A DNA stretch of 27,731 nucleotides from assembly GCA_020536535.1 (NCBI GenBank), contig JAHLWZ010001028.1, positions 1 through 27,731 on the forward strand, given 5' to 3'. The first letter of the stretch is position 1. Every line of letters begins with the position of its first letter. This document shows, in pieces, positions 1 to 10,702 of the stretch. Below the pieces are notes generated by a model that saw only the letters and a program-made list of their open reading frames with translations, was not told where the DNA came from and searched no databases. This stretch comes from Pelomyxa schiedti (Eukaryota; Evosea; Pelobiontida; Pelomyxidae). Both the position numbers and the translations under genes were made by a program.

Positions 1-343
1 CCAAATCGTAGTCCAACTTCAGGTCCAACACGCCGTGTTCGTGCGCCGGGCAACAATAAGTAGTCGCGTTTGGTTTCTCGGCCGGGAGCTCGGCGCCACA
101 AACGCTGCACTGGAACCCCACTACAGCCGTTCCATTTCTCGTCGCCGACGTGGGCGAGGAGGAGGACGAGGATTTCTTCTTGCCGCTGCCGCTGTTGCTG
201 GCGGCAACGGCCGCGGCCGAGGAAGTACCCGAGGCGACGGAATCGGGCAACGACGGGCGATCGCGCGGCGACCCATCAGTAGTAGCAGTAGCAGTAGCAA
301 CCGAGACTGTCACCGGTGTCGCCTTTGTCGTAGACACGGTCAT
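1..343 (-). CDS. Threonine synthase-like protein, N-terminal part (runs off the window)
   Basis: The reading frame starts at ATG 343-341 and stays open to the window edge (114 codons). The first ~70 residues are Ala/Thr/Ser-rich with a run of six serines. A compact Cys-rich block follows, reading FQCSVCGAELP, then TTYCCPAHEHG, then LDLKLDYDL. A CxxCG pair, a second Cys pair and a hydrophobic 'GxLDLxxDYD' ending is the pattern I know from the N-terminal ribbon of PLP-dependent threonine synthases, which make threonine from O-phosphohomoserine. The PLP lysine and fold-type II core would lie beyond the window, so the family call rests on this short block. Another PLP enzyme of that fold or an unrelated zinc-ribbon protein is possible. 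The first exon is GC-rich. The gene diverges from the acidic-protein gene across a 247-bp gap. Confidence 0.45.
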   Translation of the reverse strand, partial: MTVSTTKATPVTVSVATATATTDGSPRDRPSLPDSVASGTSSAAAVAASNSGSGKKKSSSSSSPTSATRNGTAVVGFQCSVCGAELPAEKPNATTYCCPAHEHGVLDLKLDYDL

Positions 344-590
344 TGTGAGTCTCCGTCCCATCGCAGATCGCATTTTGGTTTGGCAAAATGAACTTTGTAA
401 AGAAAGAGACGCAACGAACGTACGCCCCGGCACTTTACAGTCCTCACACGCCAACCCGAGTGACCAATTTGGGTAGCGCAAACATGGTGTATAGTGACAC
501 CAACGCACCGTGACCCCAGATAGGGAGGATCCCCCTTGCGGCGCATTGTCGTCTACGTCGGTGTCGTTGCTGTTCTTGGTAGTTTGCCGA
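344..590. promoter_or_regulatory. Divergent intergenic region (shared 5' region)
   Basis: This gap of 247 bp separates the start codons of two divergent genes, so both promoters should lie here. I see no TATA box at a convincing position and no long repeat. Promoter activity is inferred from gene layout alone. Confidence 0.4.
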
Positions 591-1086
591 ATGTCAGCAA
601 CAAAAATTGTGGGTGACGACGATGAGGAGTATGTGGATGAGGAGGGATTTGTGGCTGAGCGACGCGCTGAAATGCGACTAGTTGGGGTGCACGTGACCGA
701 CTCTGATGACGACGAAGAGGACGAGGACGAGGAGGAGGAAGAAGAGGAAGCTGAGGTGCCAGTCCGAACGGCAACCCAAAACACACATGGTGCCGCCAAT
801 TATGGCGGGCCTGTGAGTGCCCCCACGGAGCTCAATCCTGAGGATGTTGAGAGCGATGTTGATGACGGGGAATGGGTCTCGGTTGCTGTGCCTGTGGTGC
901 AAGATCGCACAAAGAAGCAGGAGCCTCTTCCAGGTCATCCGAATCGCGGCAACTCTTTTCTCCACAACTAACAACATGAAAGGTTTTTCAGCTTCAACTA
1001 TGGTTCAAGGAATTCTTGATGACCTCAATGACTACGAAAGCCAGCAACAACTCTATACTAGAGGAAGACAACAATTGGCTGAATAA
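591..1086 (+). CDS. Small acidic protein, unknown function (2 exons)
   Basis: Exons 591-933 and 992-1086 give 145 residues. The intron 934-991 begins GTCATC and ends TTTTTCAG, with a CTAAC branch-like site about 22 nt before the acceptor. Without splicing the frame would stop at 969-971, but splicing continues it smoothly. The protein has a strongly acidic stretch (residues ~38-54, DSDDDEEDEDEEEEEEEAE) and a second Asp/Glu-rich segment around EDVESDVDDGEW. A polar, probably helical tail follows (VQGILDDLNDYESQQQLYTR). No signal peptide or membrane segment is visible. I do not recognise the family; acidic tracts are common in chromatin and RNA-binding chaperones, but that is only an analogy. 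The stop codon is inside a hairpin that also holds AATAAA. Confidence 0.65.
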
Positions 1087-1169
1087 AAAAAACACCAGAC
1101 CACCGAGCCTGAGCGACGATAACGAAAAGTACAGCGTTCCGGTCTGTTGATTATTTTATTCAGCCAATT
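1073..1169. repeat. Inverted repeat carrying AATAAA on both strands between convergent genes
   Basis: AATTGGCTGAATAAAA (1073-1088) and its exact reverse complement (1154-1169) flank a second short inverted pair, CAGACC near 1095 and GGTCTG near 1142. The plus arm contains the stop codon of the acidic-protein gene and AATAAA at 1082-1087. The minus arm places AATAAA at 1160-1155, downstream of the stop of the EF-hand/CH gene. It may act as a two-way 3'-end signal. The arms are seen directly; the role is inferred. Confidence 0.7.
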
Positions 1170-1326
1170 ATTGGAATCACACAACACAGACTTTGAATCA
1201 CCTCAACCTGTAATTTACAAGCGTGAGCACACTTTCCAAAAGAGCACAAGGTCTTCACTGGTGGTTTTCTGTTTTGTTGAGCACAACAAACAACAAATTT
1301 CCGCGTGGCTTTATTGTTGGATTGTG

Positions 1327-4300
1327 TTATAGCACCTTTTGGAGCTCAAACAAGTAGGTAACCATGCTGAGCTTCTCTGGGACTGACATGTCTAAAATGT
1401 CCTGTTCGTCCAGCTGTGTTTATGTATTGGGTTGGTGGGAGGGAGAATTAAGGTGGTGGAGGGATTTGTACAGACCAACTTGGGAACGCCGAGGGTCTCA
1501 GCAGCATCAAATGCGAGCTTGAGGTTCTCTGCTGCGTTTTCTTTTTTGAGGGAGTTAAAGTCCACAAGCTCCGGGTGCTTCTTGTGGATCAGAGCGCAAA
1601 AGGCAAGTCCGTCTTTGAAACTCTACCGGTGTATTTGAGTGAGTACAGAGTTTATTGGAGTTTATTTTGTTGTGGGATTTGAGTAGAGTGGGGTTGGGTT
1701 TGTGGGAAGGAATTGATACCGTTGTGGCATTGGTAATATTAACATCCCGGTATCCAGTTGTTTCGTCCTGGCACCATCGGATAAGTTGTCCAACCTGTCA
1801 ATTTTGTAGTGGAGTGAGAGGCGTTGTGCAGTGTAATCGGGGTGGAACCTTATCAGTTGGCGCCGGTTTCTAGAAAAAGAATGAGTTGGAGGAACGTAGA
1901 AATAGTACATACTCGAGATGGAGTCGGGGGTACTGTGTTGGGCGGCACAGTCTGCGTTGGGCCTACTGATATAGTGGTAGAAATAGCCGGCACTGGGGAA
2001 GGCGGTGTAACTGGTTTCTTTCCTTCTTGTGAAGTCAGTATTGTTGACTGCACGATTTTCTGGGTAGTCAGAGCTGACGGCAAAGGTGACGGAGTTTTGG
2101 TTGGTGCTTTTGGTGTTGCTGCTTTCCTTGGTGTTGTTGTTTGGGAAATGGAACTGTTGTTTGGAGAGGTGAGTTTACCAGTTGGCTTAGCTATGGCCGT
2201 GTGTGGTTGGGTAATGTAAATATCGTTGTGCTGGAACCCTTTTTGGGTGGCCTGCCAGCGTGGTAGTGTTGTTTGTTGATGCAATTTGATTGCTTGGTCT
2301 GCTCTTCTAGTAGAAGGTGAGTAAGTCGGATGGTTTTCGAGAAAGAGAAACTACTGTTGAAGTGCCAGCTCTCGGCGGCTCTCGTAAACAGAAGTTGTTG
2401 CAGTTAGCCTCCCTGGGATGGGCATTGTAGAAGAAAGATCAGAAGATGGTGTTGTCCTGGTTGGTCGCGGAGTAGAAGTGTGTGGATGTATATTGGTTGT
2501 GGTAGGGCGTGGTGTCATTGCATTTCTCGTTGTTGTGGGTAGTTGAGCTCTGGGAGTTACACTTGTTCTGTTAGTGGTGACATGGGGTGTTGTTATAGTA
2601 GTTCTTGTGTTTGTTGGGGTTCTTGGAGTTGCAGTCGATGTTCTTGGTGTCGTTGTGGGTGTTCGTGGGGTTGCTGTTCTTGGAGTCACTGTGGGTGTTC
2701 TAAAGGTGGTCGTTGGTGTTCTTGTTGGGGGAGTGGTTGTTGGCGTTCTGGTTAAGGTGGTTGTTGGGGTTCTTGTTGGAGGAGCTGTCCTTGGAGTTGT
2801 TGTGGGCCTTGGTGTTGGAACTGTGGTTCTTGGAGTGTTAACTTGCCTTGGTGTCACTTCCGGTCTTCTTGGCGTCGACGTGGTTACCGTAGGTGATGAG
2901 GTTACTCTTGTCGATGGTGTTATTCTTGGGGACGGTACTACCCTTGGAGTAGTTGCGGGTGTTGAAACCGTTCTGGATGTGGGGGTTCTAAATGTGGAAG
3001 TGGTAGTTCTCGGTGTAATGGTGGTTCTTTCCAGTGCAGTTACTGTTCTTTGTGATACAGTGGGTGTTCTTGGTTGAGTACTTGTAAGTGACCTTTGAAG
3101 GGTGGTTGTGGTAACTCGCTGTGTAGTTACTGTGGTTCTTGATGCTGGGGTTGTGGGAGGTCTCACCAATGTTCTGGGTATTGGACTTCTAGGTGTAGTT
3201 GTTTCCCGCAGTGATGAAGTTCCCGGTGATGGCCTTGGGGTACCCACTGTGTGTACTGGGGGAGCAGAGTGCGGAGTATTATTGATAATCGGCCTTGCGG
3301 GTGTATGTGGAGAGGCTGCTGTATGAGTTGGGGTTGGGAGCTGACTGTTTGGAGGGCGACGTAAGGAAAGAAGAGAGGAAGGGTCTTTTCCGCGAGTAGG
3401 CGTAATGAAATGTGGTACGGCAGTGGGAGGACGCAGGTGCGACGGTGTTGTAGAATTGAGAGAGGTAGGAGTTCTTGCTGCTGGAGTAGTTCTCGTGGAA
3501 ATGGAAGGGTGCTTTGGGGGAATATGTGGAGAAGGACTACTGGGACGGGGTCTTGGTTCTTCTGAGCTATCCGAGTCTTTGGAGCCGACTTTAGGTTTAA
3601 CTAGGGGAGTTTTTGATGTTCTTGCTGAGGGTACAGTGTGTGCTGCAGTGACAGAACGTACAGGAGGTGATACCTTTGGGAAGTAAGAGAAGCGGCATTT
3701 GCGTTTGTTCACATACCTTGGTTGGTTTAGTAGGGGAACTTAACGTAACAGGGGGAGCCAATTTCTTTGCAGCGTGGATACAGAACTCATCAAACAGGAT
3801 AAATCCTCCATGATTTACATCAATCAAATCGAAAGTTCTTCTTAACGAGTCCCCTTGAAGCGGCTCTAATCCAAGAGTGGTGTACAGCTGATTGAACTCT
3901 TCAAAGGAAATTCTCTTGTCGCTGTTCTGTGGCGTGTCAAAATTCATGCTGCGAGTGTGGGAGGGTACGGTGTCCAGCTGTCTGAATAGTTTTCCGATGT
4001 AGTCGAAATACGCAAGAAGCAGGAGTAAGTGCTTGAACTCACCGCGCTGTACATATCCGTCTCCACTCAAATCTGCTGCTTTGTATGCTCTCATTATTGC
4101 AGCTTTATTTTTTGCATACTGACAAAGTTTGATATGGTTTATTTTTGTTGGATGTAAAAAAAACCTGGGGCATTTCAGAAATGATGACTTTGTCAATTTC
4201 TGCCAAGGACAGGATGTTATTGTGGTTGAAATCTGCGGACTCCCAAAGGCGATTGAGTTCTTCATCAGAGATGACCGGCAGAACAAGGGGTGATCTGATT

Positions 4301-7300
4301 GCTGCTTTGGAGCTTTTTGTAGCTGAGGGGGCAACAGCAACAGAAGAACCCTTTGCTGGAGGTGGAGGAGCAAGTCTCTTAGCCATATGGATGCAAAACT
4401 CATCAAAAAGGATATATCCTCCATGATTGATATCAATGGAATAAAATAAGTTCTCCAATGATTCATCTCCAGTTGTAAAGCCCAGTGATTTGTAAGTTTG
4501 TATGAATTCTTCTAATGAAACCCTCTTATCGGCATTCTAGAGATAATGAGGAAACGTTTGGGGAAAAAGGTACCTTGTCGAGATGTTTGAAGAGTTTCCC
4601 AATGTGATCAAAGTATGAAAGCAACGTCATGAGATACTCAAACTCACACCTCTGGATGTAACCATCCAAGGAAATGTCTGCTGCCTTGTACGCTCGCATC
4701 ATTGCCGCCTTGTTGCTGGCAAACTTACAGAAAGGAAATTAGCTCGGTGTTGAAGGACAGCCAGTCGAACCTCGGGCAACTCGAACACAAGGAGTTTGTC
4801 TATTTCAGCCAATGACAGCTTTCCGTTTTTGTTGACATCTGCCAGTGTCCAAAGCTTCTCAAGGTGCTCCTTAGTGTATATTGGAATTTCCATTCCACGT
4901 AAAATTGCAGTGGTTTTCTGTAACCATTTAAAAGGAGATAAACTAGGAATTATGTAACCTTGAAATAAGGTAATTTCACTGTATGACGTTCAGCCTCCTG
5001 GTTTCTAATAATTTCCTGTAGTTTTACTCGATCCTCGGCCGGCGGTTGAGGTGGAGCAAGTTGTTTTGCCACATGCATACAGAACTCATCGAAAAGTATG
5101 TATCCCCCATTATTTGTATCAATTGAATGAAATAGATCTTCTAATGTTTGCTCTTCCCTTGCCAGCCCCAATGTGTCATAGGCCTCTCGAAATTCTTCAA
5201 AGGATATTCTTTTGTCCACATTCTTTATTATTTGTTTTAGTGTTGAAAGTAGAGTTCTGGTAGAACTCTACCTTGTCCATGTGCTTAAACAACTTTCCCG
5301 CATGATCGAAGTAAGCTAATAAGAGCATCAGATGCTTGAACTCGCACTGCTGGACATATCCATCCCCACTCAAGTCCGCAGCTTTGAATGCCCTCATTAT
5401 TGCTGCCTTATTGCTTGCATACTAAGGAAAGTTACATAATGCCGAAAGGCGTTCTTAAAAGTAGTTCACACTTGGGGAAGTTCGAAAACCAGAAGCCTGT
5501 CGATTTCCGCCAGCGAGAGGAGGTGATTGTGATTGACATCGGCAAGAGACCACAGTTCATTTAATCTCTCATCTGTGTAGGAAGGAAGCGCCAACTTACC
5601 GGCAAAGACCTGTGTTGCATGAGGGGTTAATTTAACATTCTTGGCACATTACATTGTTCTTGGGTTTTGCAGAAGGTTTGGAAATAGTGGGAGCTGGTAC
5701 AATTTCTTTAGGCGGTGGTGGAGGAGCAAGTTTCTTGGCAAGAAAAATGCAGAATTCATCGAACAGTATGAAGCCACCATGGTTTACATCGATAGATTCA
5801 AATAAACTAGCAATTGATTGCCCCTCAGATGAGATATGAAGTGAGTTGAAGGCATCTTGAAACTCTTCAAATGAAACGCGTTTGTCCATGTTCTAATTTC
5901 CGAATAGGTGGCTCATCAAGTGTCTTAAAGGTTACCTTGTCCAGATGTTTGAATAATTTTCCCAGATGATCAAAGTACGAAAGAAGCAGCATAAAGTAGT
6001 CAAACTCACACCGTTGTATATATCTGTCCCTGGAAAGATCTGCAGCCTTGTATGCTCGCATAATAGCAGCTTTATTACCAGCCAACTTGGGGAGTTAGGG
6101 TGAGGAAATGGGTGCTTTTCTGGCGAACCTCAGGCATTTCATATACAAGAAGTTTATCAATTTCAGCAAGAGACAAAATGCCGTTTTTGTTCCAGTCGGC
6201 GATTGACCATAACTTGTCTAGGTGCTCTTGGGTGTAGACTGGAATCTCTAAACCCTTGGAAATCAAGTTGTAGGCCTGCACAAGTAATGTCAGATAAGGG
6301 TAAAATTTGGGGATCTGCAAACTTTCACAGTATGAATAGGTTTCGCAGACTTCGAGTCTCGTTGTTGTAACATTTGTTCCTTAAGTCTTGCCCGTTCCTC
6401 TTGGGGTGGTGGAGGTGGGGCTAACTTCTTGGCAACGTGCCCGCAGAATTCGTCAAACAGTATGTAACCCCCGTGATTTGTGTCAATAGAATTAAATACG
6501 TCTTGCAAGGACCCCTCCTCCTCAAGGGATAGTGTACTGTAAGCTTCCTTGAACTCTGGGAAAGACACTCTCTTGTCCATGTTCTGAATGGGGAGCAGTT
6601 GGTAAGAATATCGACATAGGAAACGATACCTTATCAAGATGCTTGAACATTTTGCCAACGTGCTCATAATAGGCAATAAATAGAAGCAGGTGTTTGAATT
6701 CACACCTTTGAACATATCCGTCACCACTCAGGTCAGCTGATTTATATGCCCGCATGAGAGCAGCTTTGTCGCTGGCAAACTTTGAGAATACTTAGGCTGT
6801 GCTTATTGTACTTGGGTATTACCTGAGGTAGTTCAAAAACAACAAGTTTGTCAATTTCTGCAAGAGAAAGCATGTGGTTCCCATTGACATCAGCAAGGGA
6901 CCATAACTCGTTGAGCCGCTCTTCAGAGAAAGCAGGTAAGTTCAGTGTCTCTCTAAATTGGGTGGGCACCTTTTTTTTTGGTGAGGATGAATATCGTTGG
7001 AGCAAATCAAACCGTTGAGCTTTCTCTTGCAACTTTATGAGTAGTCACAGAAGCAGGATGCTCCTTTGGTGGGGGTGGGGGAGCAAGTTTTTTGGCCATA
7101 TGAATACAAAATTCATCAAAAAGAATGAAGCCTCCGTTATTAGTATCAATCAGCCTAAACTCAGTTTGAAGATCCTCTGAAGGAAGTCCTAGGGTGTTAT
7201 ATGACTCTTGAAACTCCTCGAGTGATACACGTTTGTCCATGTTCTACAGAGCGTAAATGAACTTATATTCATCAGAGAAGCCACCTGGTCGAGATGTTTG

Positions 7301-8998
7301 AAGAGTTTCCCAATGTGATCAAAGTATGAAAGCAACGTCATGAGATACTCAAACTCACACCTCTGGATGTAACCATCCAAGGAAATGTCTGCTGCCTTGT
7401 ACGCTCGCATCATTGCCGCCTTGTTGCTGGCAAACTTACAGAAAGGAAATTAGCTCGGTGTTGAAGGACAGCCAGTCGAACCTCGGGCAACTCGAACACA
7501 AGGAGTTTGTCTATTTCAGCCAATGACAGCTTTCCGTTTTTGTTGACATCTGCCAGTGTCCAAAGTTTCTCAAGGTGCTCCTTGGTATAAATAGGAATTT
7601 CCAGTTTTGATACAGTCACAACTTCTTTCTTTTGGAGATTAGTGTTAGGCAACATAAAGTGAAAGCACACTCTGGGGTTGTTTATGGGTGCTGGTAGATT
7701 GATTGCGTGAGTAGGAACTGGTTCTACATGTTCGGGAGGTGGAGGTGGAGCAAGTTTCTTTGCCATATGAATACAAAATTCCTCGAACAAGATGAACCCC
7801 CCAGCGTTGGTATCAATAGAAGAAAAAATTCTTTCCAGGTCCAAGCCTTCAGTGTCAACCCCAAGGGTACAATATGCCTGTCTGAATTCTTCAAGTGTAA
7901 CTCGTTTATCTAAGTTCTTGTAATATGAGATATAGAAATCGAGTTTCAAACTGTGACCTTATCCAAGTGTTTGAACATTTTTCCGATGTGATCATAGTAG
8001 GCAAGTAAAAGCATAAGATGTTTGAACTCACATCTCTGAACATATCCATCCCCACTCAAGTCTGCTGACTTGTATGCCCTCATCATTGCAGCTTTATTAC
8101 TCGCGAACTTCGTTGAAATGCCATTATTTACAAAAAAAAAAAAAAAAAAAAAAAAAAAGAGAGAGAGAGAAAAGAACCTGGGGCATCTCAAATACTATCA
8201 GTTTATCTATTTCAGCAAGTGATAGGAGGTTGTTGTTGTTAACATCAGCTAATGTCCAAAGTTGTGAAAGTCTCTCATCAGAAAAGGTCGGTAAAGCTAG
8301 CTGATTTACAAATGGAGTAGCCTGATGCATCATCAAATCAGGTTGATAGGTAATAGGAAATATATACCTCCGGGGAAAGGGCGGGGACTTTTTCCTTTGG
8401 AACAGTGTCATCACCCCACGTGTGCACGGGAGGGGGAGGAGGGGCAAGTTTTTTGGCCATATGAGCACAAAATTCGTCAAAAAGGATGAAACCACCGCCA
8501 TTTGCATCAATCCGATTAAAAAGATCTTCAACTGGTTCAGCTTCAGCAGAAAGCCCCAGAGATAGATAGGCCTGCGTGAATTCCTCAAGGGAGACACGTT
8601 TGTCAACGTCCTGCCAAATTCGTAACGGAGTGCGGTTAAAGAACGAAATATAAAATACTTTGTCAAGGTGCCTGAACATTCGCCCGATATTATCAAAGTA
8701 GCCAACTAGTGTCATCAAATACTTAAACTCGTTCTTTTGAACAAAGCCATCGCGGTTCAAATCTGCAGCTTTGTATGCTCTCATAAGAGCTGACTTATTT
8801 GAAGCAAACTTTGGATTGGTCAATATCACAAACAGGAAGAATAGGAAAGTAAACTTGTGGGAATTCAAGTAGAATGACTTTATCAATTTCTGCCAAGGAA
8901 AGCATGTTGTTGTGATTGTTGTCAGCCTCCAGCCAAAGTTCCTTCAGCCTTTCATCAGATAGCTCATCAATCTTGATGGGAACTGCCAGACTCTGCAT
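1327..8998 (-). CDS. Giant 32-EF-hand protein with C-terminal CH domain (29 exons, ~2100 aa)
   Basis: Exons, 5' to 3': 8998-8855, 8808-8659, 8610-8368, 8321-8178, 8107-7958, 7916-7671, 7628-7482, 7434-7285, 7243-7034, 6969-6823, 6779-6630, 6583-6323, 6275-6129, 6085-5936, 5892-5653, 5609-5472, 5421-5272, 5222-4959, 4917-4771, 4723-4574, 4536-4165, 4118-3969, 3926-3717, 3673-2355, 2306-1913, 1869-1849, 1794-1720, 1622-1476, 1413-1327. They sum to 6303 nt in one frame. Residues 1-1420 are eight modules of four EF-hands; every 12-residue loop keeps Asp1 and Glu12 (e.g. [36 protein letters not shown]). Modules are joined by LAPPPPP-type linkers. Residues ~1421-1998 are Thr/Pro/Arg-rich. Residues 1999-2100 form a CH domain ([51 protein letters not shown]), a fold known to bind actin or microtubules. 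A Ca2+-regulated cytoskeletal scaffold is inferred. There is no signal peptide. All introns but one are phase 0. Confidence 0.88.
2355..3673 (-). repeat. Thr/Pro/Arg-rich low-complexity exon of the EF-hand/CH gene
   Basis: This 1319-nt exon encodes degenerate repeats of the type [11 protein letters not shown] and TVTPRT, with Ser and Val interspersed and almost no acidic residues after the first ~40 codons. It is probably a long, extended, basic linker between the Ca2+-binding modules and the CH domain. Thr-Pro dipeptides are possible sites for proline-directed kinases or O-glycosylation. The Val/Gly-rich open frames on the opposite strand are composition shadows. Confidence 0.8.
4577..4872 (-). 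repeat. Near-identical block, copy in module 7 (pairs with 7288-7583)
   Basis: Positions 4577-4854 match 7288-7565 base for base (278 bp). After one C/T difference at 4855/7566 the match continues to 4872/7583. The block covers most of an EF-hand exon, the whole 47-nt intron 4724-4770 and most of the preceding exon, all at a constant offset of 2711 bp. The other modules are clearly diverged at DNA level. Confidence 0.95.
7288..7583 (-). repeat. Near-identical block, copy in module 3 (pairs with 4577-4872)
   Basis: This is the second copy of the block described at 4577-4872. It includes intron 7435-7481, identical to 4724-4770. Both flanks diverge abruptly into module-specific sequence, as expected for gene conversion or a very recent local duplication. 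Confidence 0.95.
8132..8170. repeat. Poly(A) and (GA)n tract inside an intron
   Basis: A run of 27 A followed by GA repeats lies within intron 8108-8177 of the EF-hand/CH gene. On the coding strand it forms (TC)n-T27 ahead of the acceptor, an exaggerated polypyrimidine tract. Its length probably varies between strains, or with sequencing error. Confidence 0.8.
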
Positions 8999-10468
<1,470 letters not shown>

Positions 10469-10500
10469 AACGAAAAAAACCAAACCAATCTCATTCACCC

Positions 10501-10506
10501 AATAAA
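10501..10506 (+). terminator. Poly(A) signal AATAAA after PSMA6
   Basis: A canonical AATAAA lies 32 nt after the PSMA6 stop codon. A second AATAAA-like site occurs near 10612, before the next gene. Confidence 0.6.
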
Positions 10507-10702
10507 CACTCACACTCTTCCCTCCCTGTCATGTATCATGACAATGATACTATCCGATCCATTCCTGTTGGTTATCACCACCTCAACAAACGCGAAACGA
10601 ACCCAAAACCAAAATAAAAGACGAAACGCCCGTTCTTCCGAAACACGAAACAAAAAAAAAAAAAACCCCTAGCACGACTGTAGTACCACCACCAACGACA
10701 TC

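Larger units (their letters stand above)
3717..8998 (-). repeat. Eight tandem EF-hand modules, each ~170-185 aa with its own introns
   Basis: Module spans on the genome: 8998-8368, 8321-7671, 7628-7034, 6969-6323, 6275-5653, 5609-4959, 4917 to about 4312, about 4311 to 3717. Each has a first exon with one EF-hand ending [VI][FYS]E[LMF]P[EQ], a second exon of exactly 150 nt in all eight copies ending at Leu-Asp-Lys (or Thr/Gln), and a third exon starting Asn/Asp-x-Asp-Lys-Arg and ending in LAPP. The intron between exons two and three cuts the third Ca2+ loop between its second and third residues in every module. The repeated pattern is seen directly; tandem duplication of intron-bearing DNA is the inferred origin. 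Confidence 0.9.

Noticed and set aside
35-476. Plus-strand open frames at the window start
   Set aside because: They are antisense to the Cys-rich threonine synthase-like frame and show only Arg-rich or Ala/Val composition without family features.
2574-3077. Val/Gly/Leu-rich plus-strand frame resembling a membrane protein
   Set aside because: It is the complement of the Thr/Pro-rich exon of the EF-hand/CH gene, whose frame is fixed by splicing on both sides.
3597-4466. Long minus-strand frame reading through intron 4119-4164 and upstream exon sequence
   Set aside because: The upstream part is in the wrong frame. Splicing at 4118/4165 restores the EF-hand module.
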